A stretch of DNA of 64,000 nt from Selenomonas ruminantium subsp. lactilytica TAM6421 (GCF_000284095.1 NC_017068.1:248001-312000), one strand, 5' to 3'. Shown: positions 27,930-39,105, numbered from the stretch's first letter. Translations and numbers: made by a program. The notes: generated by a model from the sequence alone, not told the origin.

Positions 27930-30040
27930 TGTACGGAAATTGTTATTTTCATTTACAGGCGGCACTGAACCGTGAAGAACGGGCAAAATTGGCCGCCAAG
28001 ATCCGCCGCAACCACAATATCGTAGCGGTGACGGTGGATGAACGCAAGGTTCATATCTGGTACAAGCGCCAGATGACACCGTTTCAGCTGCAGGAAATCC
28101 AGAAGATGCTGATCGAGACGGTCAAGCGTCTGCAGGAAGCAGCGATCACCCCGGCGGAAAGACTGGCAGAATACCGCCGTGATGCGGTGATTTCGCTGGC
28201 TGGTTTTGCGGCCATGGAGGTGCTCAAACGCACCTCCCCCCAGCTGTTCGTGGGCACGAAGATTATGCGCAGCCTTTTGGTACTGGGCATTGCTCGGAAA
28301 TTCATCCATAACGGCGTCAGCGGCGTGGTCAAGGACCACCAGCCCAATGCCGATACACTGACCGCTACGGCGGTAATCGCCTCGGTGCTGGCGGGCAAGC
28401 CGGAATCCAGCCTGACGCTGCTGGCTCTGTCCAATGGCGCGGAAATGCTCACCAGCTATGCGGCGGAAAAGGCCCGCACCCATATCTCGGGCCTGCTGTC
28501 TCTCGACCAGCGTTATGTATGGCTGGTGGAAGGCGGCACGGAACGCAAGGTGCCCGTGGAACAGGTCAAGGTTGGCGATACCATCGCCGCCCATACCGGT
28601 GAGAAGATTGTCGTGGACGGCCGTGTGGTCAGCGGCGATGCTGCTGTCAATCAGGCCTCCATCACCGGCGAGTCCAACCCCGCCATGAAGCATGCGGACT
28701 CCCCGGTCTATGCCGGCAGCGTAGTGGAAGCCGGCGAGCTCATCATCAAGGTGGAAAAGGTAGGCAAGGACACGTCCCTGGCGCATATCGTCCATCTGGT
28801 GGAAGAGGCCCAGAACCGCAAGGCTCCGGTGCAGAACTTTGCCGATAAGATGGCCAACTTCCTCGTGCCGGTTTCCTTTATCGGTGCGGGCATTGTCTAC
28901 GGGGCAACCCGTGACTGGCAGCGGGTGCTGAACCTCCTGTTCATCGATTTCTCCTGCGGTCTCAAGCTGTCCACGGCTACGGCCATGTCGGCAGCCATCG
29001 GCGCGGCGGCCAAACGCGGTATCCTGGTCAAGGGCGGCAACTATATCGAGGCCCTGGCCGAGACGGATACGGTGGTTCTGGACAAGACCGGCACCCTGAC
29101 GGTTGGCGTGCCCCAGATCGCCTTCATCAAGACCGCCAAAGGCGTGGAGGACAAGGAAATGATCCTGCTGGCCTCTTCGGCTGAGCAGCATTCCGTCCAT
29201 CCATTGGCCGTGGCCATTCAGAAGTATGTGGAGGAGCAGGAATGGACTTCTCCGCAGCATAAGTCCTCGAAAACCATCGTGGCCCGCGGCATGCAGGCCG
29301 AAGTGCCCGACTTTGAGGGCTATAAGGGCGGCCTGATCCGCGTGGGCAGCGCCAAATTCCTGCGGGAAAATGGCATTGAGGATACGGAAGGCATGGCCGA
29401 TGGGCTGGCCTTCAAGAACCTCCTCTATGTGGCCCGGGATAAGCAGCTTATCGGCGTGATCGGCATTGAAGATCCCATCCGCCCCAAGATGAAGAAGACC
29501 CTGAATCAGATGCGCCGTCATGGCGTGGACGAAATCGTCATGCTCACCGGCGACAGCAAGGCGGTGGCGGCGGAAGTGGCCCATAGCATGGACATCGACT
29601 CCTATCATGCGGAGATCCTGCCCGAGGACAAGAGCCATTATGTGAACAAGCTCAAGCAGCGCGGTACGGTCATGATGGTAGGCGACGGCATCAACGATGC
29701 TCCGGCCCTGGCCTTCTCCGATGTGGGCGTGTCCTTAGGCGGCCGGCAGACGGATATCGCTGCTGAATCCTCCGCGGTGACCATCCATTCCGAAGATCCG
29801 GAACGTCTGATTGAAACCTTGCAGCTTGGCCGCCGTACTATGGATCTGGTGCATCAGAACTTTATGGCCACCATCCTGGTCAATTCCTCGGCTATGCTCC
29901 TGGGCGCTTTGGGCAAGATCAGCCCGCTTTGGGCGGCGGTTATCCATAATACCGCTACTCTGGCCGTGGTACTCAACAGCTGCCGCATCCTGAACAACAA
30001 TAAATCCGGTTTCTTTGCCCGGAACCGCCGGGCCGCATAA
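27926..30040 (+). CDS. P1B-type metal-transporting ATPase
   Basis: A 704-residue P-type ATPase. The start is the ATG pair at 27926/27929 overlapping the previous stop; the frame is open back to 27764 only because of the overlap. Order: HMA-like domain (~1-75), membrane helices, actuator TGES (247-250), a transmembrane motif SCG (343-345) where most P1B pumps have CPC, phosphorylation site DKTGTLT (Asp386), the nucleotide-domain SVHPLA, and the hinge GDGINDAPAL. It exports a metal ion across the inner membrane. The Fur-box-like operator upstream points to iron or manganese, but the altered motif leaves the metal open. Confidence 0.9.
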   Translation: MMYGNCYFHLQAALNREERAKLAAKIRRNHNIVAVTVDERKVHIWYKRQMTPFQLQEIQKMLIETVKRLQEAAITPAERLAEYRRDAVISLAGFAAMEVLKRTSPQLFVGTKIMRSLLVLGIARKFIHNGVSGVVKDHQPNADTLTATAVIASVLAGKPESSLTLLALSNGAEMLTSYAAEKARTHISGLLSLDQRYVWLVEGGTERKVPVEQVKVGDTIAAHTGEKIVVDGRVVSGDAAVNQASITGESNPAMKHADSPVYAGSVVEAGELIIKVEKVGKDTSLAHIVHLVEEAQNRKAPVQNFADKMANFLVPVSFIGAGIVYGATRDWQRVLNLLFIDFSCGLKLSTATAMSAAIGAAAKRGILVKGGNYIEALAETDTVVLDKTGTLTVGVPQIAFIKTAKGVEDKEMILLASSAEQHSVHPLAVAIQKYVEEQEWTSPQHKSSKTIVARGMQAEVPDFEGYKGGLIRVGSAKFLRENGIEDTEGMADGLAFKNLLYVARDKQLIGVIGIEDPIRPKMKKTLNQMRRHGVDEIVMLTGDSKAVAAEVAHSMDIDSYHAEILPEDKSHYVNKLKQRGTVMMVGDGINDAPALAFSDVGVSLGGRQTDIAAESSAVTIHSEDPERLIETLQLGRRTMDLVHQNFMATILVNSSAMLLGALGKISPLWAAVIHNTATLAVVLNSCRILNNNKSGFFARNRRAA

Positions 30041-30084
30041 TGATTGTCAGCTCAATATGCTGACCTGAGAAAAGGGGGATCATC

Positions 30085-30573
30085 ATGGCGTGTGAATTGA
30101 AGACTTTGCCCTTGGGCCTGCCCTTGACGGTGGCTTCCGTGGGAACAATCGCTACCCTGGGGGCGGGAAAAAACCTCCATGCTGGCTTCGGCATTGCCTG
30201 GGCGGCGCTGACTTTCCTGCATGGCTGGCAGCATCATAAGAAGATGCAGGCCGATGCCTGCAAGCTGTTCGGCTGCGGGAAAAAGGCGGAAAAAGCAGCA
30301 GTGGAGCCGGTGCAGGCTTTGCTGGACAGTTTCCAGGTGGATGCCTACATCCCCGGCTGCGTGCGGCTGCGCAGCAGCCTGCTTGCCGCCAATCCCCAAT
30401 GGCAGCGGGATCTGGAAGATTACATCAAATCCTTTACCGGCGTGGAAACGGCTGTGATCAATACGCTGACCGGTTCCCTGCTGATCACCTATGATGCAGC
30501 TAAGCTGCGGCAGAAGCCGAAACTGGCGGCTTTGGAAGCAAAGCTGGCGGAGCAGGCAAAGGCACGCAATTGA
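30085..30573 (+). CDS. HMA-like domain protein with N-terminal membrane part (third)
   Basis: A 162-residue protein. Residues 1-60 contain two weak hydrophobic segments and HGWQHHKKMQADACKLFGCGKK, rich in histidine and cysteine. Residues ~75-150 repeat the HMA_2 pattern (DAYIPGCVRLRSSLLAANPQWQ...VETAVINTLTGSLLITYD). It is the last member of the cluster, 44 bp after the ATPase with AAAGGGGG before the ATG. The histidine/cysteine cluster could bind metal. Confidence 0.65.
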   Translation: MACELKTLPLGLPLTVASVGTIATLGAGKNLHAGFGIAWAALTFLHGWQHHKKMQADACKLFGCGKKAEKAAVEPVQALLDSFQVDAYIPGCVRLRSSLLAANPQWQRDLEDYIKSFTGVETAVINTLTGSLLITYDAAKLRQKPKLAALEAKLAEQAKARN

Positions 30574-30585
30574 ATGAAATTCCTT

Positions 30586-30615
30586 GAGGAGATACCTGCG
30601 GGTATCTCCTTTTTT
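30586..30615 (+). terminator. Terminator of the metal-ATPase cluster
   Basis: GGAGATACC/GGGTATCTCC with a TGC loop, followed by TTTTTT. Confidence 0.88.
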
Positions 30616-30656
30616 GCGGTAAAAAAAGATGAATTAGTCTGATAAATATAAAAATA

Positions 30657-30686
30657 TTGACAAATAAGAATATAGCTTGCTATAAT
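30657..30686 (+). promoter_or_regulatory. Promoter for the lipoprotein gene
   Basis: TTGACA (30657-30662) and TATAAT (30681-30686) with an 18-bp spacer. Confidence 0.75.
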
Positions 30687-30765
30687 ATACATGGTTGTGC
30701 AAAGGGGGGCGGTTGTCCCCTTTTCCTTATGAAAGCCCCACAGGGGGATGAAAGGAGACGAGAGA

Positions 30766-31422
30766 ATGTACAAGAGAATTTTGCTGCCGCTGCTGGTTTT
30801 GCTGGCGGTGCTCTGCCTGGTGGGATGCGGAGCGGAGAAGCCTAAGGAGAGCGCCGACAAGGCGGTGCTGGGCTATGCAGAACTGTATGCCTTCGGCATA
30901 TCGGACAATCTGTCTGCTACGGGCATGACCAAGGCCCAGAGCGACAAGATCTCCGAACAGGTGATCGGCAATATGCTCACAGCTTTTGCCCAGTTCCCGC
31001 TGAGTGAGAAGAATGTGGAGGATATCACAGCCGAGTATGTGGCCAAGGTGAAAGTGGCCATGGACATCAAGACGAAGATCAAGAAGGACGATGATGAGCA
31101 TCCTGTCGTGGAAGTCAGTGCAGACGTCATCGATCAGCAGGGAGCCGCCAAGGTGGCTGCCACCCATGAAGATCTCATTGCCTTAGGGACGGTTTTGGCC
31201 CAGCTGCGTGCTCAGGGCATTACCGATGAACAGATAAAGGGCGATGCGGACTTCCAGAAAGCCGTTATGGAATGTGTCAACAACTACATCGATGAGATCC
31301 CTCTGAAGTCTGCCCAGACGCTGGATGTACCCTGCGAACTGGCTGAGGGGGATGATGGCAAGATGTATTGGGCACCGAAAGATCCGGAAGCCCTGGGCAA
31401 ATTCCTGGCCGGTATGAAATGA
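30766..31422 (+). CDS. Lipoprotein of unknown function
   Basis: A 218-residue lipoprotein. ATG 30766 follows AGGAGACG; the signal is KRILLPLLVLLAVLCLVGCG with the lipobox cysteine. The mature domain is mostly helical and acidic (VLGYAELYAFGISDNLSATGMTKAQ... AVMECVNNYIDEIPLKSA) and resembles DUF5105-type Firmicute lipoproteins. It has its own consensus promoter and is followed by a terminator, so it is monocistronic. The function is unknown. Confidence 0.7.
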   Translation: MYKRILLPLLVLLAVLCLVGCGAEKPKESADKAVLGYAELYAFGISDNLSATGMTKAQSDKISEQVIGNMLTAFAQFPLSEKNVEDITAEYVAKVKVAMDIKTKIKKDDDEHPVVEVSADVIDQQGAAKVAATHEDLIALGTVLAQLRAQGITDEQIKGDADFQKAVMECVNNYIDEIPLKSAQTLDVPCELAEGDDGKMYWAPKDPEALGKFLAGMK

Positions 31423-31467
31423 TTTTTATATAACGAAAACGTACCCGACGAGCATTTTGCTTGAGGG

Positions 31468-31502
31468 CAGGCACCTGTCGGTAAGTCCGGCAGGTGCTTT
31501 TG
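31468..31502 (+). terminator. Terminator after the lipoprotein gene
   Basis: GCACCTGTCGG pairs with CCGGCAGGTGC across a short loop, followed by TTTT. Confidence 0.8.
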
Positions 31503-31540
31503 GCATCACTGCGTTAAGTCTATGGATTTGAGGTGAGTCT

Positions 31541-33553
31541 ATGGATTGGGTGAAACGGATCAGACAGCTGGCGCTGTTACTGCTGCTTGTCCTAGGGGCG
31601 GTACTGCTTTTGGTGGGTTGTCTGGATGATGAGGATGAAGGGGAGAGGGCGCTGGTCTTTGCCAATGAATACCGGGCTGAGGACAGCTGGCTGGTTTATT
31701 GGTATGTCTGCGGCACGGATCTGGAGTCGGAAATGGGGGCGGCCAGCAGCGATCTGGAAGAATTGCAGAAGGTGCAGCTGCCGGAGAATGTGAAGGTTCT
31801 CATCCAGACCGGCGGTACGGAAAAGTGGCAGAATGACACGGTGAAAGGCGGTGTCATTGGCCGGTATCTCTACGATAAGGACGGCCTGCATGAGCTGGAG
31901 CAGGCTCCGGATGCTGATATGGGGGCCAAGGATACACTGGCGGCCTTCCTGAGGTATGGCAAGGAAAAGTTTGCTGCTGACCATCGGGTGTTCGTCTTCT
32001 GGGATCACGGGGGCGGCAGCGCTGCCGGTGTCTGCAAGGATGAGCGCACGGGCCATGCCCTGAGCCTCAATGATATCCGGGGGGCCTTCACAGCCGTCCA
32101 TCCGGCTTCGGAGAGTGCGCCTCCCTTTGAGCTTATCGGCTTTGATGCCTGCCTGATGGCTGCTTATGATGTGGCCGGCACCTTGCAGGGGCTGGGACGT
32201 TATATGACGGCCTCAGAGGAGCTGGAACCGGGCAATGGCTGGAACTATGCCGGCTGGGTGGGCGCTCTGGGGAAAAATCCCGCGATGGGAGGCGCCGCTT
32301 TAGGGCAGGTCATCTGTGATACCTATATGAAGGGCTGCCGGGATTATGGGACGGAAGATGCCGCCACCATGTCGGTCATCGATCTGGGGAAGATGCCTGA
32401 ACTGCGCAAGGCCTATGAAGCCTTTGGCCTCGAAGCCCTGCGGCAGGCTAAGGCCAATCCCTATGGCTTTTTCACGGCCTTTGGCCGTGGGGCCCGGCAG
32501 GCGGAAAACTATGGCGGCAATACCCGCTATCAGGGATTTGCCAATATGGTGGATCTGGGGGATTTGGCTCAGAAGGCAGGGGGAATCCTGCCCAATACAG
32601 CCAATCAGCTGGTGCAGGCCATTGACCAGGCGGTCATCTATAAGGTGCAGGGGGACTACCGGAACAAGGGCCGGGGGCTTTCCAGCTTCTATTCCTACGA
32701 TGGCGATACGGACAGCTTCGCCAGCTATGCGGCCCAGCAGGCTGCGCCCTTGCCGCAGAAATGTCTGTATCACTATCTCATTTACGGGCAGATGCCCAGA
32801 GAAGGAGAGGCGCTGCTGACGGGAACGGCGCCGGGGCATTCCGGCCTGCATGTTCCGCAGGCGGCTCCCAAGCAAAAGCTATTCAAGGTGGATAATCTGG
32901 AGGATTTGGCCGTGGATGTGGATGCAGAAGGCAATTCCTTTGTGAAGCTGACCAGGGAACAGATGGATATGCTCGCGAGCATTCATTGCCAGCTGGTCTA
33001 CATGGATGTGGATGAGGATATCCTGCTCTATCTGGGCAGTGATGCCAATATCGATGCGGATTGGGAAAAAGGTATCTTCAAGGACAATTTCCAGGGAACC
33101 TGGCCCATGCTGGATGGTCATCCCGTCTTTGTAGAGATCACCGCCGAGGAGGAGGGCTACAATATTTATTCCGTGCCCATCAAATTGAACGGTGTGGAAT
33201 GCAATCTGCAGGTGACCTATACCTTTGCCGACAAGAAATATCACATTCTGGGCGCCCGCCGGGGCATCGACAGCCAGGGCATGGGGGACCGCAACCTCAT
33301 ACGGCTGAAAGCCGGGGATCAGATCACCACCCTGCATTATGGCATGACCATTTCCGGAGATGAGGAGGATCTGACCCAGGTGGAGGTGGACACCTTCACC
33401 ATCGGAGATCAGCCGAAATTTGCCGAGGAGGATATGGGGGACGGGGTCTATGGCTATTGCTTTGAGTTCGTCACCCCTGCCGGGGACAGCGCCTTGTCCA
33501 AACTGGTGCAGTTCACGATTCAGGATGGAAAGATCGTTACGGCGGTGGAATGA
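31541..33553 (+). CDS. Clostripain-family (C11) cysteine peptidase, lipoprotein
   Basis: A 670-residue protein with an N-terminal lipobox (LLVLGAVLLLVGCLDDED), so it is tethered at a membrane surface. The peptidase domain (~45-400) shows the C11 catalytic histidine in VFVFWDHGGGSAAGVC and the cysteine in LIGFDACLMAAYDVAG. The ~270 C-terminal residues are rich in beta strands and acidic. Clostripain enzymes cut after arginine or lysine; the specificity here is not visible. GAGGTGAGT precedes the ATG. Confidence 0.85.
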   Translation: MDWVKRIRQLALLLLLVLGAVLLLVGCLDDEDEGERALVFANEYRAEDSWLVYWYVCGTDLESEMGAASSDLEELQKVQLPENVKVLIQTGGTEKWQNDTVKGGVIGRYLYDKDGLHELEQAPDADMGAKDTLAAFLRYGKEKFAADHRVFVFWDHGGGSAAGVCKDERTGHALSLNDIRGAFTAVHPASESAPPFELIGFDACLMAAYDVAGTLQGLGRYMTASEELEPGNGWNYAGWVGALGKNPAMGGAALGQVICDTYMKGCRDYGTEDAATMSVIDLGKMPELRKAYEAFGLEALRQAKANPYGFFTAFGRGARQAENYGGNTRYQGFANMVDLGDLAQKAGGILPNTANQLVQAIDQAVIYKVQGDYRNKGRGLSSFYSYDGDTDSFASYAAQQAAPLPQKCLYHYLIYGQMPREGEALLTGTAPGHSGLHVPQAAPKQKLFKVDNLEDLAVDVDAEGNSFVKLTREQMDMLASIHCQLVYMDVDEDILLYLGSDANIDADWEKGIFKDNFQGTWPMLDGHPVFVEITAEEEGYNIYSVPIKLNGVECNLQVTYTFADKKYHILGARRGIDSQGMGDRNLIRLKAGDQITTLHYGMTISGDEEDLTQVEVDTFTIGDQPKFAEEDMGDGVYGYCFEFVTPAGDSALSKLVQFTIQDGKIVTAVE

Positions 33554-33575
33554 TCCTGGGGAAAGCAGAGACAGC

Positions 33576-33619
33576 AAAAGGCCTTGCCTGCCGGTCGACT
33601 GACCAGCAGGCAAGGCCTT
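33576..33619. terminator. Bidirectional terminator
   Basis: AAAGGCCTTGCCTGC and GCAGGCAAGGCCTTT form a 15-bp stem between the converging peptidase and phospho-beta-glucosidase genes. Confidence 0.88.
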
Positions 33620-33631
33620 TATTAGCGGATT

Positions 33632-35432
<1,801 letters not shown>

Positions 35433-35455
35433 GGGTAAATCCACCTTTCAGGTCA

Positions 35456-35758
35456 TTATGCGTTCATTTTTTCCCGGGCGAACTTGAGGACGCCGGCACC
35501 GTCCATGCGGCCGTACATGCGCATGTCGATGGCTTCCACGGGAATGCCCGGCAGCAGTTCTGCAATCTTGCCCTTCTGGAAACGCACCTGGGGGCCTAAG
35601 AGGATCACATCGGAGCCAGCAGCTTTTTCCTTGGCCTCAGAAGTCGGGAAAGCGGCGATCTCGCATTCGAAGTTCTCGTCAGCAGCAGCTTTCTGCATGG
35701 CTTTGACCAGCATGCTGGTGCTCATACCTGCGGCACAGAGTAATGTGATTTTTTTCAT
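35456..35758 (-). CDS. PTS lactose/cellobiose IIB component
   Basis: A 100-residue protein. The phospho-cysteine loop is KKITLLCAAGMSTSMLVKAM; GSDVILLGPQVRFQ is the second conserved region. ATG 35758 is chosen because AAAGGA has good spacing; the ATG at 35767 overlaps the site. It phosphorylates the beta-glucoside during passage through IIC. It shares its fold with the orphan IIB in the glp operon, so cross-talk is conceivable. Confidence 0.92.
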   Translation of the reverse strand: MKKITLLCAAGMSTSMLVKAMQKAAADENFECEIAAFPTSEAKEKAAGSDVILLGPQVRFQKGKIAELLPGIPVEAIDMRMYGRMDGAGVLKFAREKMNA

Positions 35759-35819
35759 GATAATCATCCTTTCAAAAATATGGGTTCAAATATACGTAAT
35801 TAGATGTTAATAGCATCAA

Positions 35820-35912
35820 TTCCTCCCTAATCAGGGAATTAATTGCGTAATCAGGGAATTTCCCGCCTCCCCCTAAGGGGGAGGTGCCCGCAAGGGCGAA
35901 AGGGGCTTACTT
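35820..35912. repeat. Palindromic REP-like element between IIC and IIB
   Basis: Two copies of TAATCAGGGAATT (about 35828 and 35850) precede an imperfect array of short palindromes, including CCTCCCCCTAAGGGGGAGG (about 35867-35885) and GCCCGCAAGGGC. This is the style of interspersed palindromic repeats. No other copy is seen in this window, so its dispersal cannot be judged here. Confidence 0.45.
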
Positions 35913-35916
35913 CCAC

Positions 35917-37269
35917 TCAGTTATGCAGGGCCGGCTGACCTTCTTCTTCCTGATGGTCATCCCCGCCTGCGTTGTCGCCCTGTTCCTCAGCCAGCATAGC
36001 TCTGTCCTGGGCGCGGACAAACGGGAAGTAGACGGCGGTGCTCATGGCGATGATGATGATCTGCACCACAGCACCCTGCCAGCCGTTTAAGAGAAGGCCT
36101 GCGATAATGGGCGGCGTGGTCCAGGGAACCTGTACGGCGCTGAAGGGATTCATGAAGCCGATGGCAATAGCAGCGTAGCTGATGATCAGTGCCAGCAGCG
36201 GTACGAGGATAAAGGGAACCAAGAGGTAAGGGTTGAAGACGATGGGCAGGCCGAAGATGATGGGTTCATTGATATTGAAGATACCTGGCACGGAAGCCAG
36301 TTTCGTGATGGATTTCATCTGGGAAGACTTGGCGGAGAGCCAGCTGGCGATCAACAGGCCGATGGTCAGGCCGCAGCCGCCGGATTTAATGAACACATCG
36401 TTGATCTGGCAGGTGATGATCTTGGCATCGGGATTGCCTGCCAGCTGCATGCCCATGTCGATGATATGCTGGTTGTCGAGAGAGTTGGCAATGAGGATGG
36501 GATTGACCACGCCGCCAACCACATTGGGGCCATGGATGCCAGCCCAGAACAGGATGCTCTGGAGGGCGGCGATGACGGAGCCGCCGATCAGCGTATCCGA
36601 CAGGCCCTGCAGCGGCGTCTGCACGATCTTGAAGATGAGTTCTGGGAACGTCGTGGCCCCCATGAAATGGCAGAGGCCGTAGACCACAGCGCCGATGGTG
36701 AAGAGCACCATGCCCGGAGTCAGGGCTTCAAAGGCCTTGGCCACACCGCCGGGAACGGCAGGGGGCATCTTGATGCCGATGTGGTTCTTTTCGCAGTAGC
36801 AGAATACCCAGGAAACCACGAAGCTGACGAGAATGGCGGTGATGACACCGTTGCTGCCGGCCCAGGCCTTGGGGATGATGTTGTCCACAACAACACCGCC
36901 CGTGGCTGTAACCGTAGGAGGCAGCACAATCAGGAAGGTGGACAGAGCCAGGATGGCGGCCATGATGGCATCGCAGCCTTCCGCTTCCACATATTTATAG
37001 GTGATGGCCAGAACGGCAATCAAAGCAAGTACACTGAAGGTGGCGCCGGAAACGGCGTTCAGGGGAGCAGTCCATTCGGGACCGAAGAGCCCGGCCATGA
37101 ATTCGGCATAGCCGGGAATGGGAAGATTCGCCAAAAGCAAAAATACGGAACCGCAAATGGTAAAGGGGGTGGTCATGATAAAGCCATCGCGCAGGGCGGC
37201 TACAGCGCGGATCTCCGCGAAGCGTCCCATGAACTCGATGAACTTGTCGAACAGTTCTTGTTTGTTCAT
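35917..37269 (-). CDS. PTS cellobiose-type IIC permease
   Basis: A 450-residue membrane protein with about ten hydrophobic segments. RFAEIRAVAALRDGFIMTTPFTICGSVFLLLANLPI begins it, and NINEPIIFGLPIVFNPYLLVPF is the conserved substrate-site region. It brings in beta-glucosides such as cellobiose while IIB phosphorylates them. First gene of the operon; AAAGGAG precedes the ATG. The last 30 residues are acidic and hydrophilic. Confidence 0.93.
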   Translation of the reverse strand: MNKQELFDKFIEFMGRFAEIRAVAALRDGFIMTTPFTICGSVFLLLANLPIPGYAEFMAGLFGPEWTAPLNAVSGATFSVLALIAVLAITYKYVEAEGCDAIMAAILALSTFLIVLPPTVTATGGVVVDNIIPKAWAGSNGVITAILVSFVVSWVFCYCEKNHIGIKMPPAVPGGVAKAFEALTPGMVLFTIGAVVYGLCHFMGATTFPELIFKIVQTPLQGLSDTLIGGSVIAALQSILFWAGIHGPNVVGGVVNPILIANSLDNQHIIDMGMQLAGNPDAKIITCQINDVFIKSGGCGLTIGLLIASWLSAKSSQMKSITKLASVPGIFNINEPIIFGLPIVFNPYLLVPFILVPLLALIISYAAIAIGFMNPFSAVQVPWTTPPIIAGLLLNGWQGAVVQIIIIAMSTAVYFPFVRAQDRAMLAEEQGDNAGGDDHQEEEGQPALHN

Positions 37270-37326
37270 TCTTGATAACTCCTTTGCTCATGTGATATAA
37301 ATGCAATCTTGCCTTAAGACAGTCTT

Positions 37327-37355
37327 ACTATAACATCACTTGTACGGCGGTTCAA
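37327..37355 (-). promoter_or_regulatory. Promoter of the beta-glucoside PTS operon
   Basis: On the minus strand TTGAAC (37350-37355) and TATAGT (37327-37332) are separated by 17 bp, about 60 bases before the IIC start. Confidence 0.6.
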
Positions 37356-37395
37356 TAGATTCAGACAATTGCGGGGGCTTGTTTCGAAAAAAGAC

Positions 37396-37436
37396 AAAAA
37401 AAGCCGAAACACTTGAAACAATGTTTCGGCTTTTTA
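37396..37436. terminator. Strong hairpin in the ubiX leader
   Basis: AAAAAGCCGAAACA and TGTTTCGGCTTTTT form a 14-bp stem. It lies between divergent genes, so it does not end either of them. It may be an attenuator before ubiX or the end of an antisense transcript. Confidence 0.6.
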
Positions 37437-37508
37437 TTGATTTGAACCAGATCAGGGAATTGCGCTATAATGAAGGCAGGATAATACGATTGAGGAGATA
37501 CAGATAAT

Positions 37509-38063
37509 ATGAAGATAGTGGTAGGAATAACCGGGGCCAGCGGCAGCATCTATGCCCTGCGGCTGATCGATGTGCTGAAAGCGGCAGGCCATGAGGTTCA
37601 TGCCGTGGTCACGGACAGCGGCTGGCAGGTGCTGGATTATGAATGCGGCGTAAAGCGGGAGGCCTTGGCCGCCAAGGTGGATGTGCTCTATGACAACGAT
37701 AACGTAGGGGCGGCCATTGCCAGCGGCTCCTTCCGGGTGGATGCCATGGCCGTGCTGCCCTGCTCCATGAAAACCGTGGCCAGCATCGCCCACAGTCTGT
37801 CGGATAATCTGCTGACCCGGGCGGCGGATGTGATGCTGAAGGAGGGCCGCAGGCTCATATTGGTGCCCCGGGAAACCCCCATGCATGCCATCCATCTGGA
37901 AAACCTGCTGAAACTGGCCCAATTGGGCGTGAAGATCGTGCCCGCCGCCCCGGGCTTCTACCACCGGCCCCGGACCATTGATGATCTGGTCAATATGCTG
38001 GTGGGCAAGGTCTGCGACCAGCTGGGGCTGGATCTGGATCTGTTTGCCCGCTGGGAAGGTTAG
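37509..38063 (+). CDS. ubiX: Flavin prenyltransferase
   Basis: A 184-residue protein. KIVVGITGASGSIYALRLIDVLK gives the flavin-binding start, MAVLPCSMKTVASIAHSLSDNLLTRAADVMLKE and PRETPMHAIHLENLL are family signatures. It makes prenylated FMN for UbiD-type decarboxylases. No ubiD is in the window, so its partner must lie elsewhere. Length is normal. GAGGAG occurs 5' of the ATG. It runs toward the rpiR-like gene with no clear terminator between them. Confidence 0.93.
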   Translation: MKIVVGITGASGSIYALRLIDVLKAAGHEVHAVVTDSGWQVLDYECGVKREALAAKVDVLYDNDNVGAAIASGSFRVDAMAVLPCSMKTVASIAHSLSDNLLTRAADVMLKEGRRLILVPRETPMHAIHLENLLKLAQLGVKIVPAAPGFYHRPRTIDDLVNMLVGKVCDQLGLDLDLFARWEG

Positions 38064-38096
38064 TGTACCGCCTCGTCCACATCTGCAATCCAGGTT

Positions 38097-38960
38097 TTAC
38101 CATAATCTGTCCTTATCCTCGGCATGTCCCAGGTAGTTTTCGAATTCCTGGTAGAAATCTTCCACATCGTTGAAGTGGTGGGACAGTAGCAGGCTGATGA
38201 GGACATCGAAGTAGTAGCGCACGCCTACGCTGAAGATATTGCCGCCTAAGTCCAGATAGTCGATGGTATTGGCGATGTAGACGAATTCACTGCAGAGGCT
38301 GGCCAGTTCCGTCTGGCGGCTGGTGGACAGCAGCACCGTGGTGATGCCGCGTTTCTTGAGGATGCGGGCGGTGCGGGTGAGGCGCTGATTTAGGCCGGAA
38401 CGGCTGATCAGGAAGGCGATATGGCTCTTGTCAGAGCACAGGGCGGTGGAGAGCTGACTGTTCAGGGAATTGTGGGCCACGGCGATGTGCTGGATCTGCA
38501 GGAAATTATAAACGGCCATCTGGGCCAGGGCGTAGTTCTGGTCGTAGGCATAAATATCGATGATTGTGGACTTGTCCACCAGGGCGGCGATGCGCTCTAA
38601 CTGGTGCAGGTCCATTTCGTTTTTGGTCTCCTCGATGGCCTCCACTTCCAGCTGGGCGATCTTGCGCACGATATCGGCGGGGCTGTCCTTGTCGGTGATG
38701 GGGCGCCGCATGATATGGGAACCACAGGGCAGGGTGCGGTTGATTTCGCTGGTGAATTTGATTTTGAATTCATTATAGCCCTTGAGTCCTAGCTTTTGGC
38801 ACAGGCGGAAGATGGCGGCGGGGCTGGTATATGTCTTTTCTGCCAGTTCCCGGGTGGTCATTTCCGCAATCTGGGCCGGGTTGGCCAGGATGTAATCCAC
38901 GATATTCTCTTCGGTGCAGGAAAAACGCTCCTTTTCCTGCATGGCCTTCAACAGGCGCAT
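38097..38960 (-). CDS. MurR/RpiR-family transcriptional regulator
   Basis: A 287-residue protein. Residues 1-75 form an RpiR HTH (EMTTRELAEKTYTSPAAIFRLCQKLGLKGYNEFKIKF), and residues ~110-260 a SIS sugar-phosphate-binding domain. ATG 38960 has AAAGGAG with 8-base spacing; GTG 38969 is too close to the site. It diverges from the mannose-type PTS, so it may sense the sugar phosphate made by that system. Confidence 0.88.
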   Translation of the reverse strand: MRLLKAMQEKERFSCTEENIVDYILANPAQIAEMTTRELAEKTYTSPAAIFRLCQKLGLKGYNEFKIKFTSEINRTLPCGSHIMRRPITDKDSPADIVRKIAQLEVEAIEETKNEMDLHQLERIAALVDKSTIIDIYAYDQNYALAQMAVYNFLQIQHIAVAHNSLNSQLSTALCSDKSHIAFLISRSGLNQRLTRTARILKKRGITTVLLSTSRQTELASLCSEFVYIANTIDYLDLGGNIFSVGVRYYFDVLISLLLSHHFNDVEDFYQEFENYLGHAEDKDRLW

Positions 38961-39105
38961 AGTGGTCACTCCTTTGCATTTGTTTCGTCCTCATTATATA
39001 GGAAAAAATACGGGGAAGAAAAGCGTTATTTCTTTTTTTTATAGAGGTAAACGTTTCCTGTGACAAATGTCATGAGGTTTTTTGACAATATGTGACAGAT
39101 TTCAG

